A stretch of DNA of 64,000 nucleotides from Phycisphaerae bacterium. GTDB taxonomy: Bacteria > Planctomycetota > Phycisphaerae > Sedimentisphaerales > Anaerobacaceae. Numbering within the stretch: position 1 is the first letter of the stretch; each line of letters starts with the position of its first letter. The stretch spans positions 1 to 64,000 of the forward strand of contig JAAYBV010000018.1 in NCBI GenBank assembly GCA_012744475.1. The letters run 5' to 3'. The translations under genes were made by a program, and so were the position numbers. Below the pieces are notes generated by a model, which was not told where the DNA came from, made no database searches, and was given only the letters and a program-made list of their open reading frames with translations. Positions 17,574 through 26,464 of this stretch are shown one piece after another.

Positions 17574-20459
17574 TCAGCGTCGAGCCTGTAGCTGCGCTCG
17601 GCCGTCTTTGAGGCCTTCGGCGCGGGCAGTGACACGAATCCGGCCGTTCTGCCCTTCGAGCGTGCGAAGGATCAGCATGGCCTTGCCGTGGAACAGCTCG
17701 TGACTGTCGTCCTGGAACGATTCGAGCGAGAGCGGATTGCCGTTGCCAATGCCGGCGATTTCCGCCGGACCGTCGATCTCGAACCGAACGAGATTGCCGG
17801 CCAGAGGGCAGAGCGTCCCCTTCCCATCGAGCACCTCGACCAGGATGTACGCCAGATCCTCGCCGCTGGCGCTCAGCCGTGTCCGATCGGGCGTCAGGCG
17901 GAGTCTGGCCGGCTCGCCTGCGGTACGCATGGTCGCTTCGCCGATTCTCTTGCCCGCCTTGTACGCCACCGCTTTCAGCACGCCCGGCTCGTACGCGACG
18001 TCATTCCAGCGCAGACGATACGCGTAAGTAACATCGTAGTAGTCCGACTCGCAGTACTCGGGGTAAACGGCAAACTCGGCAACAGCGGCCCACGCATTCT
18101 CTCGCGTCTCGTCGAACTCGATCCGCACGTAGCGTGCCTGCGTGTCCACGCTGTGGAAGATCTGCTTTGGCCCGCCCCAGCGCGGCTCGGCGCTGGCCGG
18201 TTTGGTCACGATCGTCTCCCAGGCGGCCGCATCAGGCGAGACCTTGATCTCGTAGCCGTACAGCTTTTCCTCGCGTTCAAATTCGATCGCGAGGTATTTG
18301 ATGGATTGGACCTGCCCGAGATCAACCTGCCACCATTGCTCGGCGTGGCCGGAAGCAGCCGTCCAGCGGGTGTCTCGGGCGCCGTCGTTGGCGCTGTCCG
18401 GCGTGTGATCGATCTGGCTGCTGCTGGCGGTCGCTGCCCTGCCCTTGGCGAAGTTGGCCGGTCGTTCCGGAATCACGCCTTTCTGCCGGCGTCCGAGCGA
18501 CTTGCCGTTGAGAAACAGCTCGGCCGAGTCACCGTTGGTGTAGACGAACACCGGGACGAGCTGCCCAACGCGGTCGGACCAGTTCCAGTGCGGCAGGATA
18601 TGCACGGTGGTTGTCTCCGGCCGCCAGTAGCTGCGATACAGATAGAATCGGTCTTTCGGCATGCCGCACAGATCGACGATGCCGAAATAGGAACTGCGCG
18701 CCTCCTGGCTGAACGGCGTCGGCTCGCCGAGATAATCGAATCCGGTCCACACGAACTCGCCGGCGACGAAACGGTCGTCGGCCATGAGCTTGAACTCGGC
18801 GTCGGGGATATCCGACCAGGCGGCCGCATTCAGGTCGTAAGAGCAGACCTGCAACGCGTCGTCTGCATAGTCGGTCTTGGTCGTGGGCAGCGGGAAATCG
18901 TAGAAGCCCCGCGTGCTGAGCGCCGAGGCCGATTCGCTGTAAACAATGGGTTTGTCGGGATACTTCTGACGGTAGTTGGCGTATCTCCGGGAGTAGTTCC
19001 AGCCGGTCAGGTCCAGCGCATCGAAGTTGGGCTGGTCGACCATGCCCGGGATGTGACAACCCATCCCCACCGGACGCGTCGGATCGTATTTGCGCACGAA
19101 GTCGCTCATGAACTTCACACGCTCCGGCGTCACGCCCTCGCGGCCGGCGCCGATCTCGTTGCCGATCGACCAGACCACGACACTCGGGCTGTTCCGGTCG
19201 CGCATCACCATGTTGCGGATCTGCCTTTCGCCAAATTCCTCCAACGGCGGCTCGCCGCGCTGCCGGCCGGCCGTGCCGTCCCACTTGTCAAAGGCTTCGT
19301 CCCAGACCACGAACCCCAAGCGGTCGCACAGCGACAGCAACTCCGGCGCCGGCGGATTGTGACTGGTGCGGATGGCGTTGACGCCCATCTCGCGCATGAT
19401 CTCCAGTTGGCGCTCCATGGCCCGCGGATAGAAGGCGGCGCCGAGCGGGCCGTGGTCGTGGTGCAGACAAGCGCCGTAGAGCTGGAGCCGCCGGCCGTTC
19501 AGATGGAACCCGTCGTCGGCTGTGAATTCGAACGTCCGGATGCCGAACGTCGTGTCTTCCATATCGGTGATCGCGTTCTCGGTGCGGACGATCGTCTTGA
19601 CGGTGTAGAGATGCGGGTGTTCGACGTCCCATCGCTGGGGGTTCTTGATCGTGAACGTCTGATCCACCTCGGTCGCGCCGCCGGCCGGCACGTTGGTTTC
19701 TCTCCTGCCGGAGGCAACCGACTTACCCTTCGGGTCGAGCAAGATAACCTCAATCGTCGCTTTGGACTCGGCATCCAGATGATTGTCCACCGTCGATCGC
19801 ACGCGAACCATGGCCGACGCGTCCGTCACCTGCGGCGTGGTCACGTACGTGCCCCAGTGCGCCAGATGCACCGGCTCGCAGATCGCCATCGTCACCTTGC
19901 GATAGATCCCCGCGCCCGGATACCACCGTGTGCCGTGCTGGCGCGTATCGGCCTGGACCGCGATGACGTTCGTCTCGCCGAACTTCACGTAGGGCGTGGC
20001 ATCGACGCGAAACGACATGTAGCCGTAATCCCAAACGCCCGCCAGTTGCCCGTTGACGTACACCTTGGGAAAGGCCATCACGCCGTCGAAGTCGAGATAC
20101 ACCCGCCGGCCCTGGTCAGCCTCGTCGAGCCGGAACGTCTTGCGATACCACCCCACCCCTCGCCAGGGCAGCTTGCCCGCGTAGCCGTTCTCGCTGGGAT
20201 TGAACGGCCCTGCAATCGCCCAGTCATGCGGCAGATGCACCGCCTGCCAGGCCGAATCGTCGAAATCCAACTGCGTGACATTCTCGGCCTGCTCGCCCTT
20301 GACGAACAGCCAATCCGCGTTGAAGCGTTCGATCCGGCGCGGTCCGCCGGCGCAGACCGCCGTTTGTAGTGTGCCCGTCAGGGCATACATACCCAGAGCC
20401 ACTGCAAGGAAATGAATGTAGTATCTTGCGACGCCACGGCAAACTCGCGTGCTTCCCAT
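17574..20459 (-). CDS. Glycoside hydrolase family 2 beta-galactosidase with inserted discoidin (F5/8 C) module
   Basis: A 961-residue secreted GH2 enzyme. It has the sugar-binding jellyroll (HLPHDWAIAGPFNP, YLDFDGVMAFPKVYVNG), an Ig-like domain, the TIM barrel (IRTSHNPPAPELLSLCDRLG, GEFVWTGFDYLGEP), catalytic acid/base E435 in VWSIGNEIG and nucleophile E509 in IVYSESAS. A discoidin-like module at about residues 690-815 (TASSSQIDHTPDSANDG, WWQVDLG) is followed by the DUF4982-type C-terminal Ig domains. It probably removes galactose from pectic side chains. The ATG at 20459 is chosen because AGGAG is nine bases away; an ATG at 20465 is closer. A dispersed repeat forms part of its signal-peptide codons. 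Confidence 0.92.
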   Translation of the reverse strand: MGSTRVCRGVARYYIHFLAVALGMYALTGTLQTAVCAGGPRRIERFNADWLFVKGEQAENVTQLDFDDSAWQAVHLPHDWAIAGPFNPSENGYAGKLPWRGVGWYRKTFRLDEADQGRRVYLDFDGVMAFPKVYVNGQLAGVWDYGYMSFRVDATPYVKFGETNVIAVQADTRQHGTRWYPGAGIYRKVTMAICEPVHLAHWGTYVTTPQVTDASAMVRVRSTVDNHLDAESKATIEVILLDPKGKSVASGRRETNVPAGGATEVDQTFTIKNPQRWDVEHPHLYTVKTIVRTENAITDMEDTTFGIRTFEFTADDGFHLNGRRLQLYGACLHHDHGPLGAAFYPRAMERQLEIMREMGVNAIRTSHNPPAPELLSLCDRLGFVVWDEAFDKWDGTAGRQRGEPPLEEFGERQIRNMVMRDRNSPSVVVWSIGNEIGAGREGVTPERVKFMSDFVRKYDPTRPVGMGCHIPGMVDQPNFDALDLTGWNYSRRYANYRQKYPDKPIVYSESASALSTRGFYDFPLPTTKTDYADDALQVCSYDLNAAAWSDIPDAEFKLMADDRFVAGEFVWTGFDYLGEPTPFSQEARSSYFGIVDLCGMPKDRFYLYRSYWRPETTTVHILPHWNWSDRVGQLVPVFVYTNGDSAELFLNGKSLGRRQKGVIPERPANFAKGRAATASSSQIDHTPDSANDGARDTRWTAASGHAEQWWQVDLGQVQSIKYLAIEFEREEKLYGYEIKVSPDAAAWETIVTKPASAEPRWGGPKQIFHSVDTQARYVRIEFDETRENAWAAVAEFAVYPEYCESDYYDVTYAYRLRWNDVAYEPGVLKAVAYKAGKRIGEATMRTAGEPARLRLTPDRTRLSASGEDLAYILVEVLDGKGTLCPLAGNLVRFEIDGPAEIAGIGNGNPLSLESFQDDSHELFHGKAMLILRTLEGQNGRIRVTARAEGLKDGRAQLQARR
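20362..20387 (-). repeat. Partial copy of the GCCCT-S-ACGGGC dispersed element inside the GH2 signal-peptide codons
   Basis: Read on the minus strand, this 26-base stretch is TATGCCCTGACGGGCACACT followed by ACAAAC and differs by one base from the copy at 22613-22638. It contains a GCCC/GGGC hairpin. It encodes residues of the GH2 N-terminal hydrophobic region. Confidence 0.65.
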
Positions 20460-20526
20460 GACCATGTTCTCCTTTTGCGTGCTGAGGTGTTGTCCTGCCC
20501 AGAGATACCCGATGCCTTTCCGCCGG

Positions 20527-22710
20527 TCAAGGCATCCGCCGCAGCCCCTCCCAGCGGATGCGCCACGTGCCGTCGTCCGGGAAGCCGGGGTTCGGGCGGT
20601 CGGGGCAGCCGTCCCACCCCGCTGCCATCATTGCCACCGCCGCGAGCAGTCCCCCGTTGCCCGGCAGGTAAACGGGCAGGCGAGGCGATTGATAGTTGTG
20701 TCCATTGGCGAGATAGCGGTTCTTCTCGGCGTCGACGAACAGCGCATCGATCGCCCTGGCCGGCTCGCCCAGACGGGCGGCGGTCATCGCCATGACGGGA
20801 TAGTCCCAGCCCCACGTGCTGGGCCAGTCCCACTCGGCCATCACGCGATCGAGCGTCCGTCGCATCACCGCCGGATCGATCAAAGGCGTTTGCGGCAGGA
20901 AGCCCAGAGCACACAGCATCGACGGGTGATCCTGGAAGATCGTGTACGGTTCGGTCTCGATCGCCGCGTAGACGCCGTCGCGGATGGTCGGACGCGAGAG
21001 ATGGCGTATCACGCGATCCCATGGGGCGTCGCGCTCCAGGCCGAGCCGCTCGCGCCACTTCTGCGCCGTCTCCAGGGCCCAGTGCCAGTAGGCCAGTTCG
21101 AAGGTCGGGTTCAGCGTGCTCCTGCGATAGCGTCCATAGCTTTCCTGGGCCGGGATCATGGCCGGTCCCAGCACATAACGCTGACCAGCCTCGTCCCACA
21201 CGGGATACGACGCCATGAAAGCGGCGGTCTCGAACACGATGTCACGATATCGCTCGAGGGTCGCACGGTCGCCGTGGGCGCGGTAGCACAGCTCGGCGTA
21301 GTAGATCGGGTGCGGCTGCTGCCAGACCAGGAACACGCCCACGCTGCTCGGGCTGTCGCGTCCATCGGGCGAGGCCATCTTGGGCCAGCGAACCCCTTCA
21401 TAGCCCTGAAGCTGCGCCGTCGCCCGCGCCGCCGGCAGGATCGACTGATACCACGACAGGCTCCGCTCCAGCAACGGCAACCGGTCCCACAGCGCGAAGT
21501 GAACCGCGTGCCACCAGTGCATCTCCAGATGGAATTTGCCGAACCAACTGTTGTAGACCAGGCCGGTCTCCTGCGGCGGCCGGTCGCCCGAGCAGTTGAC
21601 CGCCATGAGGTACTGCGAGAGCACCACTCTCCGCTCCAGTTCGGCGGCGCGCGGGTCGGTGCACTCGGAGAAATCAATCGCTCCGCCGCTGTGCCAGAAT
21701 CGCTCCCAATGGTCGCGTGCGGCGGCCCGAACCGCTTCGAAGCCGGAAACAGATTCGGAAATCGGCTCGGGACAGAAGGTGAACGCCACCTCCAGCACGT
21801 GATTATCCTGTCGATCTATTTCGTATTGATGTGGCGCCGTACTGCGGATTCGGGTGCCCTGTGATCCAACCACGCGGACGCAGTAGCGGTCCGCGTCGAG
21901 GGTTCGCGTCAGGTCGGCTTGACAGCCGGCGATTTGAGCCTGCGTCGTATGGCGATCCGGATGGTCCCAGTCGGCGGCGTTGCGCCAATCAGGATTGCCG
22001 TAAGGAAATGCCAGCAAGATTCGCAGCCGGCCTTGTTCGACGAGGGGAGATTCGATGCGAACCGCCAGGATGTCACGCGTCGGATGGCACACCGTCAAGA
22101 CTTGAACGGGCTGGCCCTCAACCTTGAACTCGCTGGCCAGCAGCCCGGACCACAGGTCGAGAGTCTGCGACGTCTCGGTCAGGTCCTCGATGCTTGCGGC
22201 CGAGCCATTCGATTTCGCCAGAAGCAGGCCGATCCTGCCCAGGTGCAGACGATGCGGATTGGCGCGCAGCCACTCTGCGGCCGGCAAGTAGCCGCCGGAA
22301 CGAGCGGCGCCAGAGGCATAGGGCACCTTGCGTCCGGCCACGTCGTACTCCTCCAGCGCATCGGCCAGCCGGTAGCCGTCGGGATTGGGGCAGGCGTGCC
22401 AGCCCCACTGCGATTGCGTGCACAGCGGCGTACCTCGCTCGTGGTACTCGGGGAAGGTCTGAAGGCCGGTGATGTCGGCGGTGAAGGCGAACTGGCCGTT
22501 GCCGACACTCAGCCCAGTCAGCGCGTCCGCGCGCGTCAGTGTGACATTGTGTCGCGTCACCAGGGCATGGCGGTCGAGCTTGTAGTGACGCCGTAAGGCG
22601 TTATCCTCAGGGTATGCCCTCACGGGCACACTACAAACAGCGTTTGACGACCCGACAGTCGCGATCAGCAGCGCGGTGGCAACGATCATCGATGTCAATG
22701 TGTCGGTCAT
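20527..22710 (-). CDS. Secreted (alpha/alpha)6 six-hairpin glycosidase, GH65-like
   Basis: A 727-residue protein with a signal peptide (SMIVATALLIATVGSSNA), an N-terminal beta-sandwich (TRADALTGLSVGNGQFAFTAD) and an alpha/alpha toroid (FHLEMHWWHAVHFALWDRLPLL, YEGVRWPKM, LNPTFELAYWHWAL). The pattern resembles GH65/GH95/GH15-type six-hairpin glycosidases. The conserved acid cannot be assigned with certainty. The ATG at 22710 has GGAGGG five bases upstream. It sits 66 bases after the AKR gene and 67 bases before GH2. A structured dispersed repeat supplies residues just after the signal peptide (AVCSVPVRAYPEDNALRRHYK). Confidence 0.75.
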   Translation of the reverse strand: MTDTLTSMIVATALLIATVGSSNAVCSVPVRAYPEDNALRRHYKLDRHALVTRHNVTLTRADALTGLSVGNGQFAFTADITGLQTFPEYHERGTPLCTQSQWGWHACPNPDGYRLADALEEYDVAGRKVPYASGAARSGGYLPAAEWLRANPHRLHLGRIGLLLAKSNGSAASIEDLTETSQTLDLWSGLLASEFKVEGQPVQVLTVCHPTRDILAVRIESPLVEQGRLRILLAFPYGNPDWRNAADWDHPDRHTTQAQIAGCQADLTRTLDADRYCVRVVGSQGTRIRSTAPHQYEIDRQDNHVLEVAFTFCPEPISESVSGFEAVRAAARDHWERFWHSGGAIDFSECTDPRAAELERRVVLSQYLMAVNCSGDRPPQETGLVYNSWFGKFHLEMHWWHAVHFALWDRLPLLERSLSWYQSILPAARATAQLQGYEGVRWPKMASPDGRDSPSSVGVFLVWQQPHPIYYAELCYRAHGDRATLERYRDIVFETAAFMASYPVWDEAGQRYVLGPAMIPAQESYGRYRRSTLNPTFELAYWHWALETAQKWRERLGLERDAPWDRVIRHLSRPTIRDGVYAAIETEPYTIFQDHPSMLCALGFLPQTPLIDPAVMRRTLDRVMAEWDWPSTWGWDYPVMAMTAARLGEPARAIDALFVDAEKNRYLANGHNYQSPRLPVYLPGNGGLLAAVAMMAAGWDGCPDRPNPGFPDDGTWRIRWEGLRRMP
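22580..22636 (+). repeat. Two-hairpin dispersed element, best-formed copy, inside the six-hairpin glycosidase gene
   Basis: TTGTAGTG (22580-22587) pairs perfectly with CACTACAA (22629-22636). Inside are ACGCC-GTAA-GGCGT (22588-22601) and TGCCC-TCAC-GGGCA (22615-22628), giving a cloverleaf-like shape. A related copy lies at 35711-35771, and partial copies lie at 20362 and 23818. Confidence 0.65.
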
Positions 22711-22753
22711 TGTGTCCCTCCAGATACGGGTCCATCTCGGCGCATAACGAGAC

Positions 22754-22777
22754 AGGGGCGAATGATGATTCGCCCCT
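22754..22777. repeat. Palindromic repeat (GGGGCGAAT type), copy 1, at the AKR stop codon
   Basis: AGGGGCGAATGATGATTCGC followed by CCCT forms a near-perfect hairpin. The minus-strand stop codon TAG of the aldo/keto reductase (22776-22778) lies within its edge. Related copies are at 25568 and 35114. Confidence 0.75.
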
Positions 22778-23744
22778 ACTTTCGCGTGCCGCTGGCATCG
22801 ATGACCTTGGCGCCGGCGGGGCCGAGCGTCTTGCGGATGGCGAACACGTCCGGCCGCTCGATCCGCCGCCCCAGCGCGCCGGCGGCTTCGGCGACCTGAT
22901 CGGGGTTTTTGAACCCGCAGACCGCCACGTGGATCGCCGGGTGCATCAGCGTGGCCGCCAGAATCAACTGGTACAGCGTCAATCCATACCGCCGGGCCAT
23001 CGGCGCCAGCGACTGAACCGCCCGGCACAGGTCGCGGAATCGCTGCCCCTGAAAATCCGGATGATGTTTGCGAAAATCCGCGAACGTCTCGTCGCCACGG
23101 TACTTGCCCGTCAGCAGGCCCTTATGCATCGGCGAGTAGATCATCACGCCAAGGTCCTGCCCCTGGCAATAGGGCAACAGGTCGTCCTCGCCGGTCGGGT
23201 CGATCAGACTGTACGGAGGCTGCACGACGTCGTAGGGCCCGAAGCGCCGCTGGGCCCGCACCTGCTCGACGCTGTGATTGCTCACGCCGATCGTGCGTAC
23301 CTTGCCTTGTTCGCGCAACTGATCGAGCACGCCGGCCACCTCCTCCAGCGGAGTCATCAGGTCATAGAAGTGCAGGAGGTACAGATCGATCCGTTCGACG
23401 CCCAGACGCTTCAGCGACGCCTCGCACCGTTCGATCAGGTGCTCCCGGCTGAGATCGGGATACCGCGAGCCGTCCGGGTTGAAGTGGTTGTACACCTTCG
23501 TGCAGACGACGATCTCGCCCCGCGGAAGATCGCGGATCGCCTCGCCCAGCGTGCTCTCGCCATACCCATCGCCATAGGCATCAGCCGTGTCGAAGAAGTT
23601 GATCCCTTTGTCAAACGCCAGCCGGACCGCCGCAAGTATCTCCTTCTTGTCCACCTCGCCCCAGAAACGGGGACTCAACTGCCACGTGCCAAAGGCAACC
23701 GGCGATACCGACAGCCCGCTTCGTCCCAATCGAACTCGTTCCAT
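22776..23744 (-). CDS. Aldo/keto reductase
   Basis: A 322-residue cytoplasmic (beta/alpha)8 oxidoreductase. The catalytic tetrad is visible: Asp in FFDTADAYGDG, Tyr in the same motif, Lys in VVCTKVYN and His in YLLHFYDL. NADPH-binding residues lie in the C-terminal part (GFKNPDQVAEAAGAL). It is the first gene of the minus-strand saccharolytic operon, so it may reduce a sugar released by the lyases or hydrolases. GGGAGG lies 11 bases before the ATG, which is a long spacing. The stop codon comes from a palindromic repeat. Confidence 0.9.
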   Translation of the reverse strand: MERVRLGRSGLSVSPVAFGTWQLSPRFWGEVDKKEILAAVRLAFDKGINFFDTADAYGDGYGESTLGEAIRDLPRGEIVVCTKVYNHFNPDGSRYPDLSREHLIERCEASLKRLGVERIDLYLLHFYDLMTPLEEVAGVLDQLREQGKVRTIGVSNHSVEQVRAQRRFGPYDVVQPPYSLIDPTGEDDLLPYCQGQDLGVMIYSPMHKGLLTGKYRGDETFADFRKHHPDFQGQRFRDLCRAVQSLAPMARRYGLTLYQLILAATLMHPAIHVAVCGFKNPDQVAEAAGALGRRIERPDVFAIRKTLGPAGAKVIDASGTRK

Positions 23745-23817
23745 AGATCGAACGACCTCCCGATTCGTGTTATGCGTCTACCAGCTTCCAGGGGTGAAGC
23801 GCAGTTCGCCCCCGCCG

Positions 23818-23846
23818 TATGCCCTGACGGGCCGACCACGAACAGC
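23818..23846 (+). repeat. Degenerate partial copy of the GCCCT-S-ACGGGC dispersed element
   Basis: TATGCCCTGACGGGC at 23818-23832 matches the copies at 20362 and 22613 and keeps the GCCC/GGGC hairpin. The following bases CGACCACGAACAGC are a degraded form of CACTACAAAC. Confidence 0.5.
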
Positions 23847-23851
23847 TTGTG

Positions 23852-23880
23852 AGTATACCCGATGCAATCGGTGAGATGAA
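23852..23880 (-). promoter_or_regulatory. Candidate promoter for the AKR/saccharolytic operon
   Basis: On the minus strand TTCATC (23880-23875) and TATACT (23857-23852) are 17 bases apart. The -10 is good and the -35 is weak. It would give a leader of about 100 bases before the AKR start. Confidence 0.35.
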
Positions 23881-23934
23881 CACTGATCCCCGGCCTGAGG
23901 CGCCTTCGCGGGCACAATATGAATGAAGCGATGT

Positions 23935-23963
23935 TTGACAGGGAACATGGCACGTGGTTTACT
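23935..23963 (+). promoter_or_regulatory. Candidate sigma70 promoter for glpK-glpF
   Basis: A perfect TTGACA at 23935-23940 is followed after 17 bases by TTTACT at 23958-23963. The predicted leader is about 80 bases long and contains the hairpin at 23995-24016. Confidence 0.55.
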
Positions 23964-23994
23964 TTGGCCTTTCGGAAGGGGTCGTGCTGGCCGT

Positions 23995-24016
23995 AATCCC
24001 GATGCACGTCGGGATT
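23995..24016 (+). other. Leader hairpin upstream of glpK
   Basis: AATCCCGA (23995-24002) and TCGGGATT (24009-24016) form a perfect 8-bp stem around the loop TGCACG, 34 bases before the glpK start. No U-run follows, so it is more likely a regulatory or stabilising structure than a terminator. Confidence 0.5.
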
Positions 24017-24049
24017 CACATGTACATCGATAAAAAAGAAGGGTGCTAC

Positions 24050-25546
24050 ATGGCGAAAGCGAAGTACATTCTGGCGCTCGATCAGGGAACCACCAGCTCC
24101 CGCGCGTTGATCGTGGACCGGCAGGGCAAGATCTGCTCGGTGGCCCAGAAGGAGTTCCAGCAGATCTTCCCCAGAAGCGGCTGGGTCGAGCACAATCCGA
24201 ACGAGATCTGGTCAAGTCAGGCCAGCGTCGCGGCCGAGGCCATGGCCAAGCTGAACCTCGGCGGCGGGGACATCGCCGCCATCGGAATCACCAATCAGCG
24301 CGAAACCGCCCTCGTCTGGGACCGCCGGACGGGCGAGTCGATTCACAACGCCATCGTCTGGCAGGACCGCCGAACCTCGGCGTTCTGCGACGAGCTGCGG
24401 GCCGCGGGCCACTCCGAAATGATTCAGCAGAAGACCGGACTGGTGATCGACGCCTATTTCTCCGCGACGAAGGTGCGTTGGATTCTCGATCACATCCCCG
24501 ATGCCAGGCAGCGGGCCCAGGCGGGAGAGCTGGCCTTCGGCACCGTCGATTCGTGGCTGGTGTGGAAGCTGACCAACGGCGCTGTGCACGCCACCGACAT
24601 CTCGAACGCCAGCCGGACGTTGCTGTTCAACATCCATGATCAGAGGTGGGATGAGGAGCTGTGCGAGTTGTTTGGCGTCCCGTCGTCGATGCTTCCCGAG
24701 GTCAAGAGCTGCAGCGAGGTGGTCGGCGTGACCGCGACCACGTTTCCCGCCCCCAATGTCCCCATCGCCGGCATCGCGGGCGATCAGCAGGCCGCCATGT
24801 TCGGCCAGATGTGCACGGACGAAGGCATGATCAAGAACACCTACGGGACCGGCTGCTTCATCATGATGAACACGGGGCAAGAGGCCAGGCTATCCAAGAA
24901 CAACCTGCTGACGACCATCGCCTGGAAGCTGGGCAACCAGGTGACCTATGCCCTGGAGGGAAGCATCTTCATCGCCGGTGCGGTCGTGCAATGGCTTCGT
25001 GACGGACTGCACTGCATCGACAAATCCGAACAGGTCGAGGCGCTGGCCAACTCCGTCGAGAACAACGGCGGCGTGTACATGGTCCCGGCGTTCGCCGGAC
25101 TCGGAGCCCCCTATTGGGACCAATACGCCCGCGGCGCCATCTTCGGCATCACGCGCGGAACGACCAGTGCCCACATCGCGAGGGCCTGCGTCGAGTCGAT
25201 CGCCTTCCAGACCAAGGACGTGCTGGACGCGATGGCCGACGACGCGGGCATCCCCATCGCCGAGCTTCGCGTCGACGGCGGCGCATCGGTCAACGACCGC
25301 CTGATGGAATTCCAGGCGGGACTGACGGGGGTGAAAGTCGTCCGGCCCCAGACGCTGGAGACCACCGCGATGGGCGCCGCGTTCTTCGCGGGCCTGGCCG
25401 TCGGGTACTGGAAGGACCTGGCCGAGATCCGAAAGATCTGGAAGAAGGGGGCCCAGTTCGAGTCGCACTTGGCGCCCCAGATGCGCACCGAGCTTTTGAA
25501 GAACTGGCACAAGGCGGTAGAGAGAGTGCGGAACTGGGACCGATAG
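24050..25546 (+). CDS. glpK: Glycerol kinase
   Basis: This 498-residue protein of the FGGY family has the full length expected of GlpK. Signatures include [16 protein letters not shown] at the N-terminus, [30 protein letters not shown], the ADP-binding [14 protein letters not shown] and the FGGY motif [17 protein letters not shown]. It phosphorylates glycerol to glycerol 3-phosphate. The ATG at 24050 follows GAAGGG. glpF lies 74 bases downstream, separated by a palindromic repeat, so the two probably form one unit. Confidence 0.97.
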   Translation: MAKAKYILALDQGTTSSRALIVDRQGKICSVAQKEFQQIFPRSGWVEHNPNEIWSSQASVAAEAMAKLNLGGGDIAAIGITNQRETALVWDRRTGESIHNAIVWQDRRTSAFCDELRAAGHSEMIQQKTGLVIDAYFSATKVRWILDHIPDARQRAQAGELAFGTVDSWLVWKLTNGAVHATDISNASRTLLFNIHDQRWDEELCELFGVPSSMLPEVKSCSEVVGVTATTFPAPNVPIAGIAGDQQAAMFGQMCTDEGMIKNTYGTGCFIMMNTGQEARLSKNNLLTTIAWKLGNQVTYALEGSIFIAGAVVQWLRDGLHCIDKSEQVEALANSVENNGGVYMVPAFAGLGAPYWDQYARGAIFGITRGTTSAHIARACVESIAFQTKDVLDAMADDAGIPIAELRVDGGASVNDRLMEFQAGLTGVKVVRPQTLETTAMGAAFFAGLAVGYWKDLAEIRKIWKKGAQFESHLAPQMRTELLKNWHKAVERVRNWDR

Positions 25547-25567
25547 CGCAGACGCCGCCGGATGTTT

Positions 25568-25595
25568 GTAGGGGCGAATGATTATTCGCCCTCAC
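25568..25595. repeat. Palindromic repeat (GGGGCGAAT type), copy 2, between glpK and glpF
   Basis: GTAGGGGCGAATGATTATTC followed by GCCCTCAC forms a hairpin with a GGGCGAAT stem. It begins 21 bases after the glpK stop. It could stabilise the glpK mRNA or reduce glpF expression. Confidence 0.75.
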
Positions 25596-25620
25596 GGGAA
25601 ATCAGAAGGGAGAAGTGTCG

Positions 25621-26361
25621 ATGAGCGAATTCGTAGCGGAATTCATGGGGACGATGATTCTGGTTCTGCTCGGTGACGGCGTCGTTGCCAACGTCTGCCT
25701 GAAGGGCACCAAAGGAAACGCCGGCGGCTGGATCGTGATCACGATGGGATGGGGACTGGCCGTCTTCGTCGCCGTCGCCATCACCGGCGAGTTCAGCGGC
25801 GCGCACATCAACCCTGCGGTGACAATCGGTTTGGCGGCGGCCGGGAAGTTCGCGGTGGCCAAGGTCCCGCTGTTCCTCGCTGCCCAGTTCCTCGGCGGTG
25901 CGGCCGGTGCGTTCCTCGTCTGGCTGTTCTACAAGGACCATTTCGACATCAGCACCGACCCGGCCACGATCCTCGGCACCTTTGCCACGGGACCGGCGAT
26001 TCGCAACCCCCTGCGGAACGTCCTGTGCGAAGCGATCGGCACCTTCGTGCTGCTGCTGGCGGTGCTGTACGCCTCCTGCCCGACGTTCACCTCCGGGACC
26101 GAAGAGATCAAGGTGGGCATGGGTTGCCTCGGCGCCATCCCCGTCGCCCTGGTGGTGATGGGGATCGGGCTGTCTCTCGGCGGAACGACGGGATACGCCA
26201 TCAATCCGGCGCGCGACCTGGGACCGCGCCTGATCCACCAGCTCGTGCCGATCAAGAACAAGGGAACGAGCGACTGGGCCTATAGCTGGGTCCCCATCGT
26301 CGGCCCGACCCTCGGCGCCCTGCTGGCGGCCTTCGTCTACTGCCTCGGTCGACCGGTTTGA
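25621..26361 (+). CDS. glpF: Glycerol facilitator (aquaglyceroporin)
   Basis: The 246-residue MIP-family channel has six membrane helices and two half-helices with the NPA motifs HINPAVT and YAINPARDLGPR. The Asp after the second NPA (NPARD) is the mark of glycerol facilitators rather than water-only aquaporins. It conducts glycerol inward for GlpK, encoded just upstream. The ATG at 25621 is eight bases after GGGAG. A GTG two codons earlier is too close to the ribosome site. Confidence 0.95.
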   Translation: MSEFVAEFMGTMILVLLGDGVVANVCLKGTKGNAGGWIVITMGWGLAVFVAVAITGEFSGAHINPAVTIGLAAAGKFAVAKVPLFLAAQFLGGAAGAFLVWLFYKDHFDISTDPATILGTFATGPAIRNPLRNVLCEAIGTFVLLLAVLYASCPTFTSGTEEIKVGMGCLGAIPVALVVMGIGLSLGGTTGYAINPARDLGPRLIHQLVPIKNKGTSDWAYSWVPIVGPTLGALLAAFVYCLGRPV

Positions 26362-26389
26362 GGAAAGAACTGAGCTTGGTCTTTCCCGC

Positions 26390-26415
26390 CGGACCAGGAT
26401 CGTTCTGGCCGGCCC
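26390..26415 (+). terminator. Candidate terminator hairpin after glpF
   Basis: GCCGG-A-CCAG and CTGG-CCGGC form a 9-bp stem with a one-base bulge and a 7-base loop, starting 29 bases after the glpF stop. No clear U-run follows, so Rho-independent action is uncertain. Confidence 0.35.
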
Positions 26416-26464
26416 ATTCGCCTCTCCGGGCAGCACTTGACCCGCTACCTGGGGCTGCCTCCGG

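Larger units (their letters stand above)
23745..24049. other. Divergent promoter region between AKR and glpK
   Basis: These 305 bases hold no gene. They contain a partial dispersed element (23818-23846), candidate promoters in both directions and a hairpin before glpK, each listed separately. Confidence 0.5.

Noticed and set aside
17688-20369. Plus-strand frame of 893 codons over the GH2 gene
   Set aside because: Antisense shadow of GH2. The minus-strand protein has clear catalytic motifs and a ribosome site.
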